The notes under the pieces are model-generated. The model made no database searches. It saw only the letters and a list, made by a program, of their open reading frames with translations, and was not told the origin of the DNA. Both the position numbers and the translations under genes were made by a program. Shown piece after piece: positions 52,895 to 62,481 of a stretch of 64,000 bases of DNA. Origin of the DNA: Eubacterium sp. (lineage in GTDB: Bacteria; Bacillota; Clostridia; Lachnospirales; Lachnospiraceae). Every line of letters starts with the position of its first letter. Positions within the stretch are counted from its first letter, which is position 1. The DNA lies in the NCBI GenBank assembly GCA_022764165.1, contig JALERM010000034.1:1-64000 (forward strand). Direction: 5' to 3'.

Positions 52895-53983
52895 TTATGC
52901 AAAAGCAATTTCCTCCATAATATCTTTCACATGTTCCAACTTCTCACATTTCCATGCATTTTCTCCACAGAACAGCAAGGCCTGTTCCACTTCCCCTTTT
53001 GCCGCATGAATCAATACTTTTGTGATACAGTATGGTGTATCTTTGGGATTGCATCCTTTGATACACTGATAACATTTCGTGATGGGTTCTCTTCCTGCCT
53101 CTTTGTTTCTTATAAAAGAATTCCTGATCGCTCTTCCCGGCATTCCCACCGGACTGTCCACGATCATAATATCTTCTTTCACCGCACTCAGATATGCCTG
53201 TTTATAACGTTCGTCAGCATCACACTCATAGGTAGTTACAAACCGGGTTCCCATCTGTACTCCATCAGCTCCCAGTTCCAGAGCATGAAGAACATCCTTC
53301 CGGTCAAAAATGCCTCCTGCCACTACCACCGGTATCTGTTTTTCGTACTTTTCTGCAAATTCTTTTACTACCTGAATAATTCCACAAATTTCCCGCTCGT
53401 AAGCTTCTTTTCCCTGTTTCTCCTGTTCTTCTGAAGCACCCGAAGCCCCATACAATGCCAGCTGTTCTCTGGAAAATCCCAGATGACCTCCTGCTTTCGG
53501 TCCTTCTATCACCACCAGATCAGGAGCAGTATGATAGTGCCTGTCCCACAATCTGCAGATAACTCTCGAGGATTTGATGGATGACACGATCGGTGCTATT
53601 TTGGTTCTGCTGCCTTCTACCAGTTTAGGAAGCTCTGAAGGCAATCCTGCACCGGAAATAATCAGGTCAATGCCTGCCTGTACCGCAGCCTTTACATATT
53701 CCTCATATTTTCTGGTAGCTACCATGATATTGACTCCGATGATTCCTCCCCGGGCAATTTCTCTCGCTTTTTGAATCTCCTCTTTCAGTACTCTCAGATT
53801 AGTTTTCAACGGATTTTCCTCAAATTCCGGATCCCGGTATCCAATCTGAGCCGTTGAAATCACCCCGATTCCCCCACAGGCAGCCACATTGCCAGCGAGG
53901 CGGGAAAGACTGATTCCCACGCCCATTCCTCCCTGAATCACGGGAATCTTCGCCGTTAAATCTCCAATTACTAACGGTTTCAT
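52895..53983 (-). CDS. FabK/nitronate monooxygenase-like flavoprotein, second copy
   Basis: About 362 residues from the ATG at 53983, 8 bases after GAAGGGG. A TIM-barrel FMN protein of the 2-nitropropane dioxygenase/FabK family: VIQGGMGVGISLSRLAGNVA at the start, VIEGPKAGGHLGFS and VVAGGIFDRKDVLHALELGADGVQMGTRF for FMN binding. Unlike FabK it has a C-terminal extension with a cysteine cluster (CYQCIKGC, C in PYCITK, C and C in FCGENAWKC), which could hold a metal or iron-sulfur site. It ends the fatty-acid operon. A different role from the upstream FabK, such as detoxifying nitronates or a second reductase, is plausible. Confidence 0.8.
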   Translation of the reverse strand: MKPLVIGDLTAKIPVIQGGMGVGISLSRLAGNVAACGGIGVISTAQIGYRDPEFEENPLKTNLRVLKEEIQKAREIARGGIIGVNIMVATRKYEEYVKAAVQAGIDLIISGAGLPSELPKLVEGSRTKIAPIVSSIKSSRVICRLWDRHYHTAPDLVVIEGPKAGGHLGFSREQLALYGASGASEEQEKQGKEAYEREICGIIQVVKEFAEKYEKQIPVVVAGGIFDRKDVLHALELGADGVQMGTRFVTTYECDADERYKQAYLSAVKEDIMIVDSPVGMPGRAIRNSFIRNKEAGREPITKCYQCIKGCNPKDTPYCITKVLIHAAKGEVEQALLFCGENAWKCEKLEHVKDIMEEIAFA

Positions 53984-54043
53984 ATCCATACCCCTTCTAC
54001 CATTTCTCTTATGCATTTACAATTTTCAAAATTGAAATCATAT

Positions 54044-55777
54044 CTAAAATTTCCGGAATCGATCATAACGCTGCTGTACCAACATCTCATCAGTCTTATC
54101 TTTCTGCGATACCAAAAATTCATCCAGTCTCTCACGGATTCTTTCCGCCAGTTCAGGAATATTCTCCTCACATGCCGGTTCAGTTTCCGGAATGACCCAT
54201 TCCACAATCTGTAATTTCTGCAAATCCTCCGCAGTGATTTTCATGATTTCAGATGCTTCTTTTGCCCGTTTTCCATCTTTCCACAGAATCGATGCAAATC
54301 CCTCCGGTGATAAAATGGAATAAGTGGCATTTTCCATCATCCAGACTTCATTGGCTACGGCCATACCCAGGGCACCGCCGCTGCCGCCTTCTCCAATAAA
54401 GATACTCAGTACAGGTACTTTCAGCCCCGACATTTCCATCAGATTCCGAGCAATTGCTTCACCCTGTCCGCATTCCTCCGCCTCAATTCCGCAGGCTGCT
54501 CCCGGCGTGTCCACAAAGTTCAGAATCGGTCTTTTAAATTTCTCTGCCTGTTTCATCAGACGCAGAGCCTTTCGATACCCTTCCGGAGATGCCATGCCAA
54601 AATTACGGTAAATATTTTCCTTCACATTTTTCCCTTTTTGCTGTCCGATCACAGTAACCGGCTGTCCTCCAAACATACCGATGCCGCCGATGACAGCTCC
54701 ATCATCCCGAAAACTTCTGTCACCGTGGAGTTCCAGAAACTCATCAAAAACCTGCTGGATATATTCCATACTGGTGGGACGGCTGCTGCTTCTGGACAAT
54801 TCTACTCGATCCCAGGCTGTAAGGTTCTTTTCCTGAATTTTTTCTGCTCCATATCCTGAATCTATGAAATTCTGTCCCTGATAATTTTGATAACTCTTAT
54901 TTTCCTGATGCACTTTCAGAAGATGTGAAATTGTTTCTTTTAAATCTTTTCTTTCCACAATTCCATCAATAATTCCCTTTTCAACCAGGAATTCCGCTCT
55001 CTGAAATCCTTCCGGCAATTTCTGACCGATGGTCTGTGCAATGACTCTGGGACCTGCAAAACCTATCAATGCCCCCGGTTCTGCCAGAATTACATCTCCC
55101 AGCATGGCAAAACTTGCGGTCACTCCTCCGGTTGTCGGATCTGTCAATATGGGAAGATAAAACAATCCCGCTTCGCTGTGTTTCTTGATTGCTGCCGATG
55201 TTTTTGCCATCTGCATCAGAGAAATAATCCCCTCCTGCATTCTGGCACCGCCGGAACTGCAGAACATAACAACCGGGAGTCTCTCTTCCACCGCACGTTC
55301 AAACGCACGTGTTATCTTTTCTCCCACCACATATCCCATACTTCCCATAAGAAAACGGGCATCACAGACACCAATAACTGTCCGTATACCATTGACAGTA
55401 CAGACACCCGTGGTCACGGCTTCCTTCAGCTTTGTTTTTTCCTGCAGACCAGTTATTTTTTCTTCATATTCCGGATAATCCAGAGGATTTTTCTGCTCTA
55501 TATCACAGAACCACTCTTCAAAACTCCCGGCATCTGCCACCATACGAATTCTGGTTTTTGTCTTAATTCTGAAATATCCCTCACATTTGGGACATACGTA
55601 AGAGTTGCTTTTTATATCCTCACGATAAACCATTTCTCCGCATTTGGGACATTTCAGCCAAAGACCTTCCGGTACAGAAGGTTCTTTTTTATTTTCTCTG
55701 TCCGGCTTCTCACTATTGATTTCCTGATCTCCAAATAAAGCTGCCGTTTTCTTAAACATATGTTTTAATTTTGCCAT
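54044..55777 (-). CDS. accDA: Acetyl-CoA carboxylase carboxyltransferase, fused beta-alpha subunits
   Basis: A 577-residue fusion. The beta half (AccD, about 1-290) opens with a four-cysteine zinc ribbon ([10 protein letters not shown] and CPKCEGYF), and has [12 protein letters not shown] and [12 protein letters not shown]. The alpha half (AccA, about 320-577) has [29 protein letters not shown] and [16 protein letters not shown]. It transfers the carboxyl from carboxybiotin to acetyl-CoA to make malonyl-CoA. Separate accA and accD genes are usual; fusion to one chain is found in some clostridia. The start follows AAAGGTG. It comes after accC in the operon. Confidence 0.93.
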   Translation of the reverse strand: MAKLKHMFKKTAALFGDQEINSEKPDRENKKEPSVPEGLWLKCPKCGEMVYREDIKSNSYVCPKCEGYFRIKTKTRIRMVADAGSFEEWFCDIEQKNPLDYPEYEEKITGLQEKTKLKEAVTTGVCTVNGIRTVIGVCDARFLMGSMGYVVGEKITRAFERAVEERLPVVMFCSSGGARMQEGIISLMQMAKTSAAIKKHSEAGLFYLPILTDPTTGGVTASFAMLGDVILAEPGALIGFAGPRVIAQTIGQKLPEGFQRAEFLVEKGIIDGIVERKDLKETISHLLKVHQENKSYQNYQGQNFIDSGYGAEKIQEKNLTAWDRVELSRSSSRPTSMEYIQQVFDEFLELHGDRSFRDDGAVIGGIGMFGGQPVTVIGQQKGKNVKENIYRNFGMASPEGYRKALRLMKQAEKFKRPILNFVDTPGAACGIEAEECGQGEAIARNLMEMSGLKVPVLSIFIGEGGSGGALGMAVANEVWMMENATYSILSPEGFASILWKDGKRAKEASEIMKITAEDLQKLQIVEWVIPETEPACEENIPELAERIRERLDEFLVSQKDKTDEMLVQQRYDRFRKF

Positions 55778-55827
55778 ATGAATTTCACCTTTTTTCTTCT
55801 AAACTGACATGTCTGTCCAGGCAGACA

Positions 55828-57174
55828 TCATAACGAATGAAAGTGGTCAGGAATAAAATCCGTTGTCACATTCCCATTCTGGAAATCCGGATGATTCAGA
55901 ATCTCATACTGGAAGTCCACATTGGTGGTAACCCCATCGATGATCAGTTCTCCCAAAGCACTTCGCATCTTATCTATGGTTTCTTTCCGATCTCTGCCAT
56001 GAACAATGACTTTTGCAATCATAGAATCATAGTAGGGAGGAATCTCATATCCATTGTACACTGCGGTATCCACCCGCACGCCATATCCCCCCGGCAGATG
56101 AATTTCATGAATCACACCGGGACAGGGACGAAAATGATTTGCCGGGTCTTCCGCATTGATACGGCACTCCATGGCATGTCCCTGAAGCTGAATATCTTCC
56201 TGACGGACAGATAACGGATTCCCCTCGGCAATAGATATCATCTCTTTCATCAGATCCACACCGGATACCATTTCTGTTACCGGGTGTTCTACCTGGATTC
56301 GGGTATTCATTTCCATAAAGTAGAAATTTTTGTCTTCGTCCAGTAAAAATTCAATGGTTCCGGCACTTTCATAATTTACTGCTTTGGCGGCACGAATAGC
56401 AGCCTCACCCATTTTTGCACGAAGTTCCGGAGTCAATGCCTGACTGGGAGACTCTTCAATCACTTTCTGATGATTTCTCTGAATGGAGCAGTCTCTTTCT
56501 CCAAGCTGTATCACATTGCCATATTTGTCCGCCATTATCTGGAATTCTATATGTCTCGGATTTCTTACATATTTTTCCAGGTACATGGAATTGTCCGCAA
56601 ATCCACGGACAGATTCCAACTGTGCCACTTTGAAGTTCTCCTCAAAATCCTCAGGGCTTTCAGAGACACGCATTCCTTTTCCTCCTCCTCCGGAGGAAGC
56701 CTTGATCATCACCGGATATCCAATTTTCTCCGCCAGTTTTTTTGCAGTCCGTGCATCATATACCGGTTCTTTTGTTCCGGGAACTACCGGCACATCTGCC
56801 TGCATCATAGTCTTTCTGGCCTCTGATTTATTTCCCATTTTTTCCATCATCTCAGCAGTGGGACCAATAAATTCAATATTACATTTTTTACAGAGTTCCA
56901 CAAATCTGCTGTTCTCTGACAGAAAGCCAAATCCCGGATGTACTGCATCTACTTTTGCAGCAACGCATGCGCTTAAAATCTGTTCCATATTCAGATAACT
57001 GTCCACAGCGGATGCCGGTCCGATACAGATTGCCTCATCTGCCAGCTGAGTATGAAGGGCTTCCTTATCCGCCTCCGAATAAACTGCCACGGTAGCGATT
57101 CCCATTTCACGGCAGGCCCGGATAATCCGAACCGCAATCTCCCCTCTGTTTGCTATCAATATTTTACGAAACAT
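55828..57174 (-). CDS. accC: Biotin carboxylase subunit of acetyl-CoA carboxylase
   Basis: About 448 residues from the ATG at 57174 with AGGAGGAG before it. The ATP-grasp fold includes ILIANRGEIAVRIIRACREMG at the N terminus, the glycine-rich ATP loop SSGGGGKGMRV, the catalytic MEMNTRIQVEHPVTE and RINAEDP. It carboxylates biotin on AccB using bicarbonate and ATP, in the cytoplasm. It lies between fabZ and accDA. Length is normal. Confidence 0.95.
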   Translation of the reverse strand: MFRKILIANRGEIAVRIIRACREMGIATVAVYSEADKEALHTQLADEAICIGPASAVDSYLNMEQILSACVAAKVDAVHPGFGFLSENSRFVELCKKCNIEFIGPTAEMMEKMGNKSEARKTMMQADVPVVPGTKEPVYDARTAKKLAEKIGYPVMIKASSGGGGKGMRVSESPEDFEENFKVAQLESVRGFADNSMYLEKYVRNPRHIEFQIMADKYGNVIQLGERDCSIQRNHQKVIEESPSQALTPELRAKMGEAAIRAAKAVNYESAGTIEFLLDEDKNFYFMEMNTRIQVEHPVTEMVSGVDLMKEMISIAEGNPLSVRQEDIQLQGHAMECRINAEDPANHFRPCPGVIHEIHLPGGYGVRVDTAVYNGYEIPPYYDSMIAKVIVHGRDRKETIDKMRSALGELIIDGVTTNVDFQYEILNHPDFQNGNVTTDFIPDHFHSL

Positions 57175-57193
57175 ATGCACTCCTCCTGCGTTA

Positions 57194-57616
57194 CTAGCCG
57201 ATTGCTACCGTCAGCTCGCCAGAAGCTGCCACTTTTCCGTCTACAGTGGCTACAGCTTTTGCAATGGCGATTGGTCCTTTTTGTTTGATCATTTCTACTT
57301 CCAGTCTCAGAACATCTCCCGGAACCACTTTCTTTTTAAATTTGCAGTGATTAATTCCTCCAAAATAAGCTGTTTTTCCTTTAAACTGTTCACAGCTCAG
57401 TATACATACCGCCCCCACCTGTGCCAGTGCTTCGATAATCAGCACTCCCGGCATTACAGGTTCTTCCGGGAAATGTCCGCGGAAATAATATTCATCATAA
57501 GTAACACATTTTCTGCCCACTGCTTTTACACCAGGTTCCATATCTTCAATCACATCCACCAGTAAGAACGGATGTCTGTGAGGAATAATATCCATAATTT
57601 CCTTTGTTGTTAACAT
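57194..57616 (-). CDS. fabZ: (3R)-hydroxyacyl-ACP dehydratase FabZ
   Basis: About 140 residues from the ATG at 57616 (AGGAGG before it). A hotdog-fold dehydratase with the catalytic histidine in PHRHPFLLVD, the glutamate in PGVLIIEALAQVGAV, and the FRGHFPEEPVMPGV loop between. It removes water from 3-hydroxyacyl-ACP. There is no fabA and no obvious isomerase here, so how the unsaturated acids form is open. It overlaps no neighbour; accC begins 20 bases downstream. Confidence 0.95.
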   Translation of the reverse strand: MLTTKEIMDIIPHRHPFLLVDVIEDMEPGVKAVGRKCVTYDEYYFRGHFPEEPVMPGVLIIEALAQVGAVCILSCEQFKGKTAYFGGINHCKFKKKVVPGDVLRLEVEMIKQKGPIAIAKAVATVDGKVAASGELTVAIG

Positions 57617-57646
57617 GTCTGCCTCCTGCATATGAGATGTTTTTTA

Positions 57647-58090
57647 TTACCGGATGGTAAACAGATTCTGTCCATACTCCACCATCTGTCCATTTTCTAC
57701 CAGAATTGCTTCCACAACACCCTCATATTCACTCTCAATTTCATTCATCAGTTTCATCGCTTCAATAATTCCCAGAACCTGCCCTTTTTTTACAGTATCT
57801 CCTACCTTTACAAAAGGTGCAACATCAGGTGCGGAAGCACTGTAGAAAGTTCCCACCAGAGGAGCTTTTACCTGATTTCCTTCCGGCTCAGATTCTACAG
57901 ACTCTTTCTCTGGAGCAACTGTTTGTGCCGTAAATACCGGAATCTCCGCAGCCATATTTCCATCAGCAACAATCTGTACTTCTTTTTTTTTGTTCATGCT
58001 CACTTTGAAATCTCCATCTTTCATGGAAAATTCCGTAAGTTCAGAAGAGGACACTGTCTTGATCAACTGAATCAGATTTTCGAATTCCAT
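57647..58090 (-). CDS. accB: Biotin carboxyl carrier protein of acetyl-CoA carboxylase
   Basis: A 147-residue protein with an N-terminal helix (MEFENLIQLIKTVSSSELTE, about 1-20), a flexible linker (about 50-80, TVAPEKESVESEPEG) and a C-terminal biotinyl domain whose biotinylated lysine is in the EAMKLMNEIE motif. The usual APLVGTFYSAPAPG region reads APLVGTFYSASAPDV here. It carries carboxybiotin between AccC and AccDA. AAAGGAGAG precedes the ATG. It follows fabF by 12 bases. Confidence 0.94.
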   Translation of the reverse strand: MEFENLIQLIKTVSSSELTEFSMKDGDFKVSMNKKKEVQIVADGNMAAEIPVFTAQTVAPEKESVESEPEGNQVKAPLVGTFYSASAPDVAPFVKVGDTVKKGQVLGIIEAMKLMNEIESEYEGVVEAILVENGQMVEYGQNLFTIR

Positions 58091-58102
58091 TTTTGCTCTC
58101 CT

Positions 58103-59338
58103 TTACCCGTTGTATTTCTTAATTAAAATACTTGCATTATGACCGCCAAATCCAAGCGAATTACTCAATGCATAGGATATCGGTTCTTCTACACCTTCAC
58201 CTGCCACATAATTCAGATCCATCTCTTCATCCGGAGTGGTATATCCTGCAGTTGCATGGATAAATCCTTCCTGTAACTCTTTCACACAGGTAATAAACTC
58301 CACAGCTCCTGCAGCCCCCAGCAGATGTCCGATCATTGATTTTGTAGAGTTGATTTTCATATTATATGCATGGTCTCCAAAAAGCAGTTTAATTGCTCTT
58401 GTCTCAAACAAGTCATTATGATGAGTAGCCGTTCCATGAGCATTGATATAGGTTACATCCTCTTTTTCAATTCCTGCTTCAGCGATTGCCAGTTCCATAG
58501 CTTTCGCTGCACCGGAACCATCTTCTGCCGGAGAAGTAATATGATAAGCATCGCTGGTGGCACCATAACCTGTCACTTCTGCCAGAATCACAGCTCCTCG
58601 TTTCTGTACATGTTCCAGTTCCTCAAGAACCACCACACCGGCACCTTCACCCATAACAAATCCACTTCTGTCTTTATCGAATGGAAGAGAACATCTCTCC
58701 GGATCCTGAGAGTCAGAAAGTGCTGTCAATGCAGAAAATCCTGCCACACCGATCGGACAGATACATGCTTCGGTACCGCCTGCCAGCATCACATCCGCAT
58801 CTCCACACTGAATACTTCTATAAGCCTCTCCAATGGAATGTGTACCTGTTGCACAGGCAGTAACCACATTCAAACTCTTTCCCTTAAGTCCCAGCTGAAT
58901 GGAAACATTACCTGCTGCCATGTTGGAAATCATCAACGGCACCAGGAGCGGATTGACTCTTGACGGTCCTTTTTCTTCCATCTTCTTGCAGGCAGCCTCT
59001 GTTGCCTGCAGACTGCCGATTCCTGAACCAATGGAACATCCCACACGAAACGGATCTTCCTTTTCCATATCCAGACCTGCCTGAGCAAATGCTTCTTTAG
59101 CAGCCGCCACTGCATACTGGCAGAACAACTCCATTCTTCTGGCGGCCTTAAAATCCATATGTTCTTTTGCCACAAAATCTTTTACTTCTGCTGCCAGCTT
59201 TACCTTAAAATCACTGGTATCAAACCGGGTAATCTCACCGAATCCCAATGTTTTTTTCTTCACATTTTCCCAGTATTTCTCCACACCTGTTCCTATAGGA
59301 GTCACAGCTCCCATGCCGGTAACCACTACTCTACGCAT
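58103..59338 (-). CDS. fabF: 3-oxoacyl-ACP synthase II (FabF)
   Basis: A 411-residue ketosynthase with the Cys-His-His triad: cysteine in NVVTACATGTHSIGEA, histidine in NAHGTATHHND, and histidine in MIGHLLGAAGAVE. VVVTGMGAVTPIG opens the protein and SLGFGGHNASI closes it. It elongates acyl-ACP with malonyl-ACP by decarboxylative condensation. FabF is the only ketosynthase in the window; no fabH gene is seen here. It follows fabG by 33 bases in the operon. Confidence 0.95.
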   Translation of the reverse strand: MRRVVVTGMGAVTPIGTGVEKYWENVKKKTLGFGEITRFDTSDFKVKLAAEVKDFVAKEHMDFKAARRMELFCQYAVAAAKEAFAQAGLDMEKEDPFRVGCSIGSGIGSLQATEAACKKMEEKGPSRVNPLLVPLMISNMAAGNVSIQLGLKGKSLNVVTACATGTHSIGEAYRSIQCGDADVMLAGGTEACICPIGVAGFSALTALSDSQDPERCSLPFDKDRSGFVMGEGAGVVVLEELEHVQKRGAVILAEVTGYGATSDAYHITSPAEDGSGAAKAMELAIAEAGIEKEDVTYINAHGTATHHNDLFETRAIKLLFGDHAYNMKINSTKSMIGHLLGAAGAVEFITCVKELQEGFIHATAGYTTPDEEMDLNYVAGEGVEEPISYALSNSLGFGGHNASILIKKYNG

Positions 59339-59371
59339 ATATAAACCTCAACTTTACCTTTCAAACTATGA

Positions 59372-60109
59372 TTACATTGCCATTCCGCCATCTACATGAA
59401 TCACCTGTCCGGTGATATAATCAGCCTTATCTGATGCCAGAAATGCAGCCATTTCTGCAATATCTTTTGTTTCTCCAAATCTTTTCAGCGGAATCTGTTC
59501 CACTGCGGCTTCTTTCACACTGTCAGACAATACCTCTGTCATTTCTGTATTGATAAATCCAGGAGCAATGGCATTGACTGTAATTCCTCTGCTGGCCAGC
59601 TCTCTTGCCATCGTCTTTGTCAGACCGATAATACCTGCTTTTGATGCTGCATAATTAGCCTGTCCGGCATTACCCAGTACTCCGGAAACAGAAGCAATAT
59701 TGATAATTTTTCCACTTCTCTGCTTCAGCATCTGTCTGGTAAGATGGCGAATCGTATTAAAACAGCCTTTCAGATTCGTCTCTATTACCGCATCAAAATC
59801 CGCTTCACTCATTTTCATAATCAGGTTATCTCTGGTAATCCCTGCATTATTAACCAGCACATCCACATGGCCATATGACTTAACAAGTTCTTTCATCATC
59901 TGTTCGGTTTCAGCAAAATCAGAAACATTACACTGATAAAGACTTCCATCTCCGCCCTGATTCTTAATAGTATCAATGACCTCCTGGGCTCTCTGTGCAG
60001 AGCCATTAAAATTTACAATAACAAAAAAACCCTGTGCTGCCAGTGTGATGGCAATCTGTCTTCCGATTCCTCTGCTGGCTCCAGTCACCAGTGCTACTTT
60101 CTTATCCAT
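59372..60109 (-). CDS. fabG: 3-oxoacyl-ACP reductase FabG
   Basis: About 245 residues from the ATG at 60109. A short-chain dehydrogenase with the NADPH motif [12 protein letters not shown], the NNAG motif, the serine in [12 protein letters not shown], the YAASKAG catalytic tyrosine-lysine pair, and [12 protein letters not shown] near the end. It reduces 3-oxoacyl-ACP in the elongation cycle. It lies between fabD and fabF, with about 20 bases to fabD. Confidence 0.95.
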   Translation of the reverse strand: MDKKVALVTGASRGIGRQIAITLAAQGFFVIVNFNGSAQRAQEVIDTIKNQGGDGSLYQCNVSDFAETEQMMKELVKSYGHVDVLVNNAGITRDNLIMKMSEADFDAVIETNLKGCFNTIRHLTRQMLKQRSGKIINIASVSGVLGNAGQANYAASKAGIIGLTKTMARELASRGITVNAIAPGFINTEMTEVLSDSVKEAAVEQIPLKRFGETKDIAEMAAFLASDKADYITGQVIHVDGGMAM

Positions 60110-60128
60110 TTGAACACCGAATCCTTTC

Positions 60129-61046
60129 TTATAACTCATTTAGTACTTTTTCCATATCTTTCACAGTCTCAATGTTGAACCCTCTGACAGATCTGTCAAT
60201 CTTACGCAAAAATCCTGTCAGTGTCTTTCCCGGTCCGATTTCTATAAAAGTATCGACGCCATCGGCAATCATCCGTTCCACACTCTGCTGCCAGAGTACA
60301 GAAGAAGATACCTGTTCTTTCAGCAACTGTTTGACATTTGATGGTTCTGTCACATAATCTGCCGTTACATTGGTAATATAAGGAACTTCAAACGGATGAA
60401 TTTCTACCGTATCCAGAACCTCTCCCAGCTTTTCTCCTGCTGATTTTAACATTGGCGAATGGAAAGGGCCGCTGACTTTCAGATGAATGCATCTTCTCGC
60501 CCCTGCTTCTTTCAGTTTTTCACAGGCCACATCTACAGCATCGGTCTCACCGGTAATCACAATCTGTCCCGGACAGTTATAATTGGCTACAGAAACAATT
60601 CCATCTACGCTTTCACAGATTTCTTTAATTGCTGCTCCGTCCATTCCCATGACAGCGCACATAGCTCCCCCCACCGGAACCGCCTCCTGCATGAAAATTC
60701 CTCTTTTCCGGACTACCCGAAAAGCATCTTCCACAGACATCACTCCAGAAGCAATCAATGCACCATATTCTCCCAGACTCAGTCCGGCATGCACCTGAGC
60801 ATGAACTCCCTTTTCTTCCAGAGCCTTTAACAAGGCCGCTTCCACTGCCAACATAGCAATCTGCGTATATTCTGTAATGTTAATCTTATCATTTTCCTCA
60901 AAACAAAGTTCTGGGATATTCAAACCTGTCACATCGGAAGCTGTATGAAAAATATTCCTGCAAACAGGAATCTGCTCATAAAAATCCTTTCCCATACCCA
61001 CATACTGAGCTCCCTGGCCCGGAAAAACAAATGCAATCTTGCTCAT
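60129..61046 (-). CDS. fabD: Malonyl-CoA:ACP transacylase FabD
   Basis: About 305 residues from the ATG at 61046, with GGAGG before it. [18 protein letters not shown] opens it, and the nucleophilic serine is in [14 protein letters not shown]. The catalytic histidine is in [14 protein letters not shown], and the arginine motif near [12 protein letters not shown] is intact. It transfers malonyl from CoA to ACP. It follows fabK by about 90 bases, the largest gap in the operon, with no visible hairpin. Confidence 0.95.
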   Translation of the reverse strand: MSKIAFVFPGQGAQYVGMGKDFYEQIPVCRNIFHTASDVTGLNIPELCFEENDKINITEYTQIAMLAVEAALLKALEEKGVHAQVHAGLSLGEYGALIASGVMSVEDAFRVVRKRGIFMQEAVPVGGAMCAVMGMDGAAIKEICESVDGIVSVANYNCPGQIVITGETDAVDVACEKLKEAGARRCIHLKVSGPFHSPMLKSAGEKLGEVLDTVEIHPFEVPYITNVTADYVTEPSNVKQLLKEQVSSSVLWQQSVERMIADGVDTFIEIGPGKTLTGFLRKIDRSVRGFNIETVKDMEKVLNEL

Positions 61047-61137
61047 AAATCCTCCATGTAATAATTTGATTTTCAAAATATTATTTCAAATGGCAGCCGG
61101 ACCCCTGATCAGTCCGGCATTTTTATCTCATCATATT

Positions 61138-62058
61138 CTATTTTAAAAGGGATTCTGCTTCCCTCATAATTTCCTCAATAATTTCTTTACAGCTCTGTCT
61201 CTTATGAACCAGACCGGCAATCTGTCCTGCCATCACACTTCCGTTCTTAATATCGCCATCCATAACAGCTTTTCTCAGAGCACCCAGTGTCAGTTTTTCC
61301 AGTTCTTCAAACGGAGCTCCGGATTCTTCCAGTTTCAGGTACTCTTTTGTCATCTGATTTCTCAGTACACGAATCGGATGTCCAGTGGAAAGACCAGTCA
61401 CAACCGTATCAATATCCTTCGCTTTTACAATTCTGTCTTTATAATTATCATGGACAATTGACTCATCTGCCACGACAAAACGCGTTCCCATCTGTACAGC
61501 TTCTGCTCCCAGCATGGTGACTGCCGCAAATCCTCTTCCATCTCCGATACCTCCTGCTGCAATCACAGGGATATCCACTGCATCTACAACCTGTGGAATC
61601 AATGCCATCGTAGTTTGAGAACCAATATGTCCGCCTGCTTCCATTCCTTCAGCAACTACAGCGTCTGCACCATAACGTTCCATACGCTTTGCCATAGCGA
61701 CAGATGCCACAACCGGAATTACTTTAATACCAGCTTCCTTAAACATCGGAATAAATTTTTCCGGATTTCCCGCACCAGTCGTAACAGCCTTAACCCCTTC
61801 TTCTACAACAACTTTTGCCACTTCCTCAGAATTCGGATTTAAAAGCATAATATTAACACCAAACGGTTTATCTGTCAGTGCTTTTGCTTTTCTTATTTCC
61901 TCTCTGACAATCTCGGCCGGAGCACTGGCTGCACCAATCAGACCAAATCCACCAGCTTCAGATACAGCAGCAGCCAGATGATGTTCTGCTACCCATGCCA
62001 TACCACCCTGAATAATGGGATATTCAATACCTAACAAATCTGTAATTCTAGTTTTCAT
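61138..62058 (-). CDS. fabK: Enoyl-ACP reductase FabK (FMN)
   Basis: A 306-residue TIM-barrel flavoprotein. YPIIQGGMAWVAEHHLAAAV, the EGMEAGGHIGSQTTMA loop and VIAAGGIGDGRGFAAVTMLGAEAVQMGTRF (key AAGGIGDGRG and QMGTRF) are the FMN and NADH binding parts, and KEYLKLEESG marks the family. FabK catalyses the last reduction of the cycle with NADH and is not inhibited by triclosan, unlike FabI. It lies next to acpP, separated by a terminator-like hairpin. CAGGAGG precedes the ATG. Confidence 0.94.
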   Translation of the reverse strand: MKTRITDLLGIEYPIIQGGMAWVAEHHLAAAVSEAGGFGLIGAASAPAEIVREEIRKAKALTDKPFGVNIMLLNPNSEEVAKVVVEEGVKAVTTGAGNPEKFIPMFKEAGIKVIPVVASVAMAKRMERYGADAVVAEGMEAGGHIGSQTTMALIPQVVDAVDIPVIAAGGIGDGRGFAAVTMLGAEAVQMGTRFVVADESIVHDNYKDRIVKAKDIDTVVTGLSTGHPIRVLRNQMTKEYLKLEESGAPFEELEKLTLGALRKAVMDGDIKNGSVMAGQIAGLVHKRQSCKEIIEEIMREAESLLK

Positions 62059-62078
62059 TTTGTTCCTCCTGCTGCGAG

Positions 62079-62112
62079 ATAAAAAGGTGTGGACTAAGCC
62101 TCCACACCTTTT
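62079..62112 (-). terminator. Terminator hairpin enclosing the acpP stop codon
   Basis: On the minus strand AAAAGGTGTGGA (62112-62101) pairs with TCCACACCTTTT (62093-62082), a 12-bp perfect stem with a 7-base loop that contains the TAG of acpP, then TATC. The left arm encodes the last codons. It would lower readthrough into fabK. Confidence 0.8.
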
Positions 62113-62327
62113 CCTTTCAGATACTCCATAACACTGCCGACAGTTGTAAGCTCAGTCAATTCTTCAGAAGGAATCTCAATCTCATACTTTTCCTCCAGAG
62201 ACATTACCAGTTCAAACAAATCAAGGGAATCAGCTCCCAGATCATCTTTAAAAGATGTTTCTTCTGTAATCATATCCTCATCACAATTTAACTGTTCTGC
62301 AATAATTTCTTTCATTTCTTCTAACAT
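62094..62327 (-). CDS. acpP: Acyl carrier protein
   Basis: A 77-residue acyl carrier protein from the ATG at 62327, preceded by AAGGAG; a longer frame start at 62363 lacks a site. The phosphopantetheine serine is in DLGADSLDLFELVMSLEEKYEIEI, within the DSLD motif. The protein is small and acidic, with the typical PSEELTELTTVGSVMEYL helix. It carries growing acyl chains and is needed in excess of the enzymes. It is the first gene of the operon, behind a consensus promoter and a FabT-like box. Confidence 0.95.
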   Translation of the reverse strand: MLEEMKEIIAEQLNCDEDMITEETSFKDDLGADSLDLFELVMSLEEKYEIEIPSEELTELTTVGSVMEYLKGKGVEA

Positions 62328-62393
62328 GATAAATCTCCTTATACTCATCCATGACTCTGTCACTGACAGAAATATTATTTATGTTTCAAATAT

Positions 62394-62406
62394 TTTGATA
62401 ACCAAA
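62394..62406 (-). promoter_or_regulatory. FabT-like operator at the fatty-acid promoter
   Basis: On the minus strand TTTGGTTATCAAA, one mismatch to the TTTGATTATCAAA pattern recognised by FabT-type repressors, directly after the -10 box. An overlapping TCAAA-TTTGA palindrome follows. No MarR-family gene is adjacent, so the regulator would be elsewhere. Confidence 0.5.
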
Positions 62407-62434
62407 GTATATATAGACTACCATGTTTTGTCAA
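62406..62434 (-). promoter_or_regulatory. Sigma-A promoter of the fatty-acid operon
   Basis: On the minus strand TTGACA (62434-62429), 17 bases, TATACT (62411-62406), about 79 bases before the acpP start. Perfect -35, near-consensus -10 and spacing. Confidence 0.85.
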
Positions 62435-62481
62435 GCACTAAATTTATTTTTTTGACAGGAGACCGTCACTTGTCCACCTCC

